From Glycine soja (taxonomy: Eukaryota > Streptophyta > Magnoliopsida > Fabales > Fabaceae), in the NCBI RefSeq assembly GCF_004193775.1, contig NC_041019.1, positions 751,501 through 815,500 of the forward strand: 64,000 bases of DNA. The letters run 5' to 3'. Under the pieces are notes generated by a model. The model saw only the letters and a program-made list of their open reading frames with translations. It did not search any database and was not told where the DNA came from. Shown in pieces: positions 57,097 to 64,000 of the stretch. Both the position numbers and the translations under genes were made by a program. Numbering within the stretch: position 1 is the stretch's first letter; every line of letters begins with the position of its first letter.

Positions 57097-57123
57097 ATGT
57101 TGAGATGTCTGAGAATCACGTAG
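57097..57123 (+). promoter_or_regulatory. uORF overlapping the TNO1-like start codon
   Basis: ATG at 57097 lies eight bases before the main ATG at 57105, out of frame. It reads eight codons and stops at TAG 57121-57123, past the main start. It resembles the arrangement at the PP2A B' gene. Confidence 0.5.
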
Positions 57124-60100
57124 CAGGGCAGGTTTCGGAAGCGGATTCGGATTCGGGTCATGGTGTTGTGCACGACGAATCAAATGTGGATACCGAATCA
57201 AACACTGATACTTATCAAGATCAGGTACTTTACCGGTTACAAATTATTGATTACCTAAGCTATGAAAATCGGTGCAATGCCAGGTTTTGGTTTTTAATAA
57301 ATGCGAGTGAGTGAAGCAGGGAGAGCGTGTTGATCTCAGAGATCCTGAAGATGGAAAATCTACAGAGGATTCTGCCAGAGATGACATGTTTGTTGATTGC
57401 CCTGATGAGTTAACCACATTTGATGGTAGGCAAAAGGAGGAGGAAGTTGCTGCTGCGAAAAATGAAGATGACGGATCAGAGGAAAATGAAGTTATGCATC
57501 AACAGCAGAGTCATTTTGATAAATTGGGCAATGGAGTGGGAGATGGTTACTCCTCAGGCCAGCTAGAGAAAGTTGTTGCTCAGAAGGAAATTATTTTGAA
57601 GGAATACCAGGTTTGTGGTTGTATTAAGGATTAATAGTTTTAGCTAGCACAGATGGAGTTTGTTGTCAAGTACTCATGCTTTCTTTTTTGGGTGGGTCAG
57701 GAAGAAAGACAAACTGTTACTCAAGGAGTGCTTGATCTTTGTTGTCAGCTGAAGACTCTCACTGGTCAACAGAATGAAGCTGAAGTTGGAGATAGGGAAG
57801 TGACTGATGTTTCATTGAGGGAGATGATAAAGGAATGTTTGGAGTTTGTGAAGACCGCCTCAGAAGAACAGTCAAACAGTGAAACTACTATAAATAATCT
57901 TCGTGAACATCTATCTACAAAGGACCGTGAGATAGAGGATCTTAATGCAAAGCTTGCCCAATTAATGGTATCTAATGAAAGTATGCAAGTTTCATCCGAA
58001 GCTCAACTTGAAAAGGATCGTAATGTTGAGATTGTGATAGATAAGATGATATCTTCTCTTGCAACAGTTGTTACTCGAGAGCAAGTATTGGATGATTCTA
58101 TTAGTGGGAAAATAGTTTATATTGAGGAAGGCACTATCCATTTAATTGAAAAGTATAATCAGATTCTTTCTGAAATTTATCAACTTGGGCAATCTTTCTC
58201 TGAGGTAGGCTTGGATACTAACGAGCATGAATACGGGAACATACTCGCTGATGCTCGTGGTGGGTTACTGGAGCTCAAAAAAAAGGAAACAGAATTGGTT
58301 GAAAAACTGGCTCATTTAGAAGATGAAAATCAGAAAATGGTTGATGAGCTTGACAAGGGAAAGGTGATGATAAGGACATTAAATACTGAACTTGGAAATC
58401 TGAAAATAGAACTCGAGCAGGAAAAGGTTAAATGTGCTAATACGAAAGAAAAGCTCAGTATGGCTGTGACAAAAGGAAAGGCATTGGTACAGCAGCGAGA
58501 TTCATTAAAGAAGTCTCTGGCTGATAAATCCGGTGAGCTTGATAAATGTTTGATTGAATTGCAAGAGAAGTCAGTTGCACTACAAGCTGCTGAACTTGCT
58601 AAGGAGGAGTTGTCCCAAAGTGAAAATATGGTTGCATCCCTGCAGAACTCATTACTAGAAAAGAATGCAGTTATTGATCAAGTGGAAGAAATCTTGTCTC
58701 AGGCAAAACCTGATGAACCTGAAATGTTTGATATGCCAGAGAAACTAAGATGGCTTGTGGATGACAGAAATACTTTGAAGGAAGCCTTCCTAGAGCTATG
58801 CAAATTGAAGAAAGCTCTATCTCTAGCGGACCTGCCAGAGCCTGTTTCGTCATCTGATTTGGAATCACAAATGAAATGGCTTACAGATTCTTTGCTCAGG
58901 GCCCATGACAACATGCATACTCTACAGGAAGAAATTTCCACAATCAAGGAATCATCCCGTAACTATATTGATCAGCTTAGTGTTTCTCTTTTGCTGGCAT
59001 TGCAGGAAAAAGATTACCTTCTGTCAGAATTAACTGATTTGAGGTTCAAATATGATGAGCTTGTTAGCAAGAACCATCAGATTTCTTTGGAGAAGGATCA
59101 GATAGTGCATATGTTAGTCGATCTTTGTGGTCTGAACTTGGAAGATGAAGGGATTGATCAAATCTCTTCCAGCACTTATACGATCATCAATTTATGCTTT
59201 AAAGTTGTCAAAGGACAGAGTGGTCCCTTGTCTAGAGCATCCCATATTGATGCTGAGTTGTTTGAAAGGATTCAAAGTCTCTTGTATGTTAGAGATCAGG
59301 GATTAATACTCTATGAAGATATACTGGAAGAGGAGATGCTAATTAGATCAGATGTGAATAAGCTGTCAAATGAGTTGAAAGTGGTATCTGAGGAAATTAT
59401 AGCACTGAAAGAAGAAAGGAGTTCTCTGCTGCAAGATCTTGAGCGATCAGAGGAGAAGACTTCCATGCTTAGGGACAAGTTGTCCATGGCAGTTAAGAAA
59501 GGAAAGGGGCTGGTTCAAGATAGGGACAATCTAAAAGGTCTTCTAAATGAAAAGAACTCAGAGATTGAGCAGTTGAAGGCTGATTTGCAGAAGCAAGAAT
59601 CTGCAGTTTCTGAATACAGGGATGAGATCAATAGATTGTCCAATGATGTGGAAAGCATCCCGAAGCTGGAGGCTGATCTTCTGGAAATGAAAAGGGATAA
59701 AAATCAGTTTGAACAGTTCTTAATGGAGAGCAATAACATGTTACAGAAAGTGATGGAGTGTATTGACGGTGTTGCTCTTCCAGTTGTTCCAGTTTTTGAT
59801 GAACCAATAGAGAAGGTGAAGTGGCTTGCTGGTTATGTCAATGAATGTCAAGATGCTAAGGTACACAGAGAACAGGAATTGCAGCTAGTGAAGGAAAATG
59901 CCAGTATACTTGAAATTAAATTAGCAGAAGCCCAAGCAACTGTAAAATCCCTTGAACAGGAATTATCATCTTCAGATGACAATGTTTCTCAACTTGCTGA
60001 AGAAAAAATTGAGTTAGAACATGGCAAAGTGAAAGTTGAGGAAGAGTTACAGAAAGTTAAAGATAAAGTTGCTGAAGTTTGTAATACTACTAAGTCACTT

Positions 60101-63100
60101 GAAGATGCCTTATCACAAGCAGAAAAAGAAATTTCTATTCTTTCCGAAGAGAAAGAGCAGGCTCAAGTTAGCAGAGTTGCTGCAGAGAGAGAGTTAGAGA
60201 TTTTTAAAGATGAAGCAGCCAGGCAAACAAGCATACTGGCAGAGGCTAGCAAGACCATTAAGGATCTAGAAGATAAACTATCTCAGGTTGAGGGTAATGC
60301 CAATTTATTGACTGAAAAGTATAATGCCGATCAAGTTGCCAAAATTGACATGGGAAATGAATTGAAGAAGCTACAAGATGAAGCTTCAAATCATGCTAGT
60401 AAACTGGTGGGTGCCTCTGGAACTATAAAATCACTGGAGGATGCATTATTGAAGGCGCAAGATGATATTTCTGCCTTAGAAGATGCAAATAAAATTGCGA
60501 AACAGGAGATATCTTCACTTGGCTTTAAGTTAAATTCATGCATGGACGAGTTAGCTGGAAAGAGTGGCAGCTTAGAAAACAAGTCCTTACAGCTCATTGG
60601 ACTCCTTAATGATCTTCAGGTGCTCATGAAAGATACTACTCCATTTCCCGGAATTAAACAATGCTTTGAGAGCAAATGTGAGACGCTAAAGAATATGAAT
60701 CTTATTCTGAACAAAATAAGAGATAATGTTGCCATGACTGCAAAGGATTCAAAGGGACAGCCTGTGATGGTGGTAATATTTTTTCTACCCTTTTTTGGTT
60801 TTATTATTTCCTCCTGTTCTGTGCATTCAATGCTGAATTAATCTATGATACACTGTTCAAGTCTTCTGACCAGTAAGATATATGTATCCACATATAATTT
60901 GAAAAATTGATGGTGATTAACGCATAATGGTTTGAACTTTGAAGTGTCTACTAATTAGAAATTTACACAGGGCTTTTGATATCAGATATGTGTCGTTTCA
61001 AATCTTTTTGTTCTGTAAAATCATTGTGTGTGTGTGTTGGTGTTTTGTTACTATGGATTTGTCTTTCATTTCTTCTTTTTTTTTTCCATTGTATGTATTT
61101 TTCTTAATGGGCGGTGTTGTTTGTTCCAGGAAAATCCACTTGTGAGAGAAACATTCTTGGACGGCCCTGAAAATTATGAAGTTGAACTGGACAATACAGA
61201 GATTGATGGTGCTGACATTGACACCATAATCTCATCATTTGGAAAGATTGTGAAAGGATTTCAGTCGAGAAACAAACACATTGCAGATAAGTTTTATGAA
61301 TTTTCGGATTTTATGGATGAGTTTATTTCTCCTCTCCATGAAAAACTACTGGAAACAGAGACCATGTCAACGACTATTGTTGAGAACATGGAAATTATGA
61401 AAAAAGAAGCAAATACCATGGAAAAATTGAAAGAAGAACAGGAAAATACTATTGCCACTTTAGAAAACAATGTCAGTGTATTGCTATCTGCTTGCACAGA
61501 CTCTACCATTGCACTTCAGAGTGAAGTTGACAAGAATCTTGGGCAGCCAGGCTCCATTTCCGAGGTTGAACAGTTAAACCTTGAAGCAGGTGCACAAACA
61601 GAGCATCATAAGAACAGCAAATACGTGGAAGCCACACATAAGTTGATGAATGCTTCTAGAAAAGCTCAAACTTTGATTGCACAGTTTGGATGTAGAAGTG
61701 AGCAAGTGGATGCAACAATTGAAGATTTGCGGAATAAATTGAAAGAAACAACTGTTGCTTTTGAATTAGTCACTGATGAGAGAGACTTGAATAAAAACAG
61801 AGTTTCACAACTGGAGTCTGATATTCAATCACTGCAAAGTGCTTGCAGTGAGCTTAAGGATAAGTTAGAGGATTATCATGCCTTGGAAGAAAAATTAGAG
61901 GAAAAAGAGGCTGAGATTTCATCAATGCACAATGCTTTGTTGGCAAAAGAAGGTAAAAAAAATTGAAATCGTTATTGTCTTAACAATATTTGATTTAACT
62001 TCATATGGTGATTTACTTGTTTATGACTTGATTATCTTTTTCCATTGGCAGAAAACTCCCTCTTTCCAGCATCTCAAATGAGAGATCTCTTTGACAAGAT
62101 AGATAGGATCAAAATCCCTATTGTAGAGTCCAAAGAAGATGATTTGGAGCCACATACTTCAGCCCCTATGAGAAAACTCTTTTATATTATTGATAGTGTT
62201 CCTAGGTTGCATGATCAAATAAACTCTCTGTCTCATGATAAAGAAAAGCTGCAATCAATCCTTGAAACTAGGGATCTTGACATTAAGGATCTGAAGGATG
62301 AAGTCAAACAACTCAATAGAATCTGTGAAGACTCTAAAATGATCAAGAATGAATTGTCTGAGCTCACCTATGTATTAGAAAAAATTATGGATATTTTGGG
62401 AGCTGGTGAATGGGTTGTAGATAGGAAATCTAAAGGTTCGAAGGAATTAATACCAGCATTGGAGAAGCATATCATTGCCATTCTTTCAGAATCTGAAAAT
62501 TCAAAATCCAAGGCTCAGGAACTTGATATTAAGTTAGTTGGAAGTCAGAAGGTTATTGATGAATTAACGACCAAGGTTAAATTACTTGAAGATTCACTCC
62601 AAGATAGGACTTCTCAGCCAGACATTGTACAGGAGAGGAGCATATATGAAGCACCCTCATTACCTGCTGGATCTGAGATAATTGAAGTTGAAGAGGTAGT
62701 TTTTTAAGCTTAAATTTCTTACACAATGCAATATATAAGTAGCGAGTCTGCAGTGCTATTTAAGTTCAAATGTTTAATTTTTTATTCGGGGATTCATAAT
62801 TTTTTTAAATGAAAAACATATTTCCTGTGATCCTTTTCTTGAAGTAAATACTTAATATAGATGGTTTGATGTGTTTTTATGAATTAATTGCTTATAAAAT
62901 ATGACAAATAGATATATCTATTCACTGGTGCCTTATTTTTTTTCTTTAACTAAATGCAGATGAACTAGAAGTTTGTTTTGAAGGGTTATTTTTCCCCTTT
63001 ACATATTGGAACTTTATTTGATTTCTGGTTGACCATATCTTGTTTTTATCTTTTATGCATTCATTAATATTATGATGCATTCTCAAATTAAGTATTAAAG

Positions 63101-63460
63101 TGATTAAGGGAAAGGCATAAGTAAACTGTAAAGTGTTTGCTTCTTTACACAGGGATCATCACTTAGCAAGAAAGCAATATCTCCTGTCCCATCGGCTGCT
63201 CATGTGCGGAATATGCGAAAAGGATCTACTGACCATCTTGCACTCGATATTAGTGGGGAGTCTGATAATTTGATTAACAGGGTAGATAAGGATGATGATA
63301 AAGGTAATTATGAGTTTCTCATTTTTGTGAATTTCTTGATTTGAAAATTTGAAGATCTAATTGTAGATTACTTTGCAGGTCATGTATTCAAGTCTCTGAG
63401 CACTACTGGATTCGTACCAAAACAGGGAAAGCTCATTGCAGATCGTATTGATGGACTCTG
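57105..63460 (+). CDS. TNO1-like giant coiled-coil TGN protein (3' end outside window)
   Basis: Seven exons are visible: 57105-57224, 57320-57610, 57701-60772, 61130-61952, 62052-62695, 63153-63303, 63379-63460. They encode about 1727 residues in one frame, and the last exon splices to something beyond the right edge. The acidic N-terminus has DDMFVDCPDEL. The 3072-base exon 3 and exons 4-5 are almost wholly heptad-rich coiled coil. Exons 6-7 encode GSSLSKKAISPVPSA...MRKGSTDHLALDI and GHVFKSLSTTGFVPKQGKLIADRIDGLW. This matches TNO1 (At1g24460), a trans-Golgi-network protein that binds the SNARE SYP41 and is anchored by a C-terminal membrane span; that span is not in the window. A KLSMAV(T/K)KGK(A/G)LVQ(Q/D)RD module occurs twice. 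The exon 3 donor could be 60769 or 60772, both in frame. Splice borders elsewhere are canonical. Confidence 0.88.
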
Positions 63461-64000
63461 GTAAAATTGCATTTTGTTATACTTTTTTCTTTTTACCAAT
63501 GGTAAAGAATGAGTATTAGAAATTGCTTGTTTCAGCTTATAAAAAAAAATATTCTTGTTTCAGCTTTTTAACATGGTAGTATTTACATGGTAAAATGATG
63601 GCTATACATTGAAATGTTGAAAGCAGAAGACCTGAAATCTTTAAGATGATATTTTGCGTAGAATCTCAATCAACGCCATGCTGTGTAGACCGCTTAGTAG
63701 TACGGCCCACAAGATGCTAAAGATCTATGGTCCATGGTTTGGAGTTATTTAGGGAAAAGAAATATCTTTCTCATAGTATCAAATCATCATCACCATTCTC
63801 CTAATGACATTTTCCTTTGAATAAACAAGTTAAAGTTTTGCTTAAAACTAAATTTTCGTATTGAAAGTGATTCCTCCCTGCATAACTGAAATTGATTTAT
63901 TGGCGTTATTTAATTTGTTTAATAATAAAACTGCTGAAATCATTTAACATGAGAGGTAGCTAAATGTATTCAATAGCATTGTAGCAAATATTTTTTGATA
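63461..64000 (+). other. Intron of the TNO1-like gene, cut by the window edge
   Basis: Begins at the donor TG|GTAAAAT. No acceptor followed by a frame-compatible membrane-anchor exon was found up to position 64000, so the terminal exon lies beyond the window. Confidence 0.7.

Larger units (their letters stand above)
54182..57104. other. Intergenic DNA with a duplicated repeat
   Basis: 3' region of RING copy 2 and the promoter side of the TNO1-like gene. It holds two direct copies of one roughly 350-bp AT-rich repeat (about 54905-55285 and 55985-56340) and an (ATT)n tract at about 55900-55926. A telo-box-like tttagggttt is at about 56915-56925 in the probable TNO1 leader. Confidence 0.55.

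Overview
This window is plant nuclear DNA, most likely from a legume, with Glycine (soybean) the best guess. The evidence is intron-rich split genes with GT-AG borders, AT-rich intergenic DNA full of miniature inverted-repeat elements, a nuclear tRNA-Pro, and proteins of plant-only families. There is no operon structure and no sign of viral or bacterial origin. The species call is inference.

Layout, left to right. 1-7.0 kb: AT-rich DNA around one compact, GC-rich, intronless mitochondrial ribosomal protein L11 gene (minus, 2124-2573). 7.3-11.0 kb: a PP2A B' (B56) regulatory subunit (plus) whose large intron holds a TRIM-like miniature LTR element. 13.8-14.8 kb: a decayed HHL1-like chloroplast protein gene with a tRNA-Pro(AGG) antisense in its intron. 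Two small retroposed insertions follow, then an alpha-crystallin exon of an organellar small heat-shock protein with no visible targeting exon (15.37-15.89 kb). 20.0-23.9 kb: a nine-exon TPX2/WVD2-like microtubule protein (plus). 25.2-29.1 kb: a type-B response regulator closest to ARR11 (minus). 32.1-33.7 kb: a dead Ty1/copia pol remnant split by a MITE. 35.7-38.2 kb: an AIRP2-like RING E3 gene (minus). 43.2-48.7 kb: a malectin-like/LRR receptor kinase orthologous in appearance to At1g67720 (plus, 15 exons). 52.7-54.2 kb: a second AIRP2-like RING gene (plus). 57.1 kb to beyond the right edge: a TNO1-like giant coiled-coil trans-Golgi protein (plus, 3' end outside the window).

The genes do not form one pathway. 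The strongest relationship is positional. HHL1, ARR11 and the LRR kinase correspond to three consecutive Arabidopsis loci (At1g67700, At1g67710, At1g67720), so the window keeps an ancient gene block. Here the HHL1 member has died, as expected after polyploidy and gene loss. The two RING genes are diverged copies with identical intron positions, in opposite orientation about 14.5 kb apart.

I found no CRISPR array, no toxin or viral gene, and nothing I would call a wholly new system. The most unusual points are: the HHL1 pseudogene with its intact tRNA and flanking retroposition scars; the orphan sHSP exon; a GC-AG intron and a three-unit internal repeat in the WVD2-like gene; overlapping upstream ORFs at the starts of the PP2A and TNO1-like genes; and several MITE families present in two copies each. 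All exon borders were placed by hand from splice consensus and reading-frame continuity. In every complete gene the exon lengths sum to a whole number of codons.
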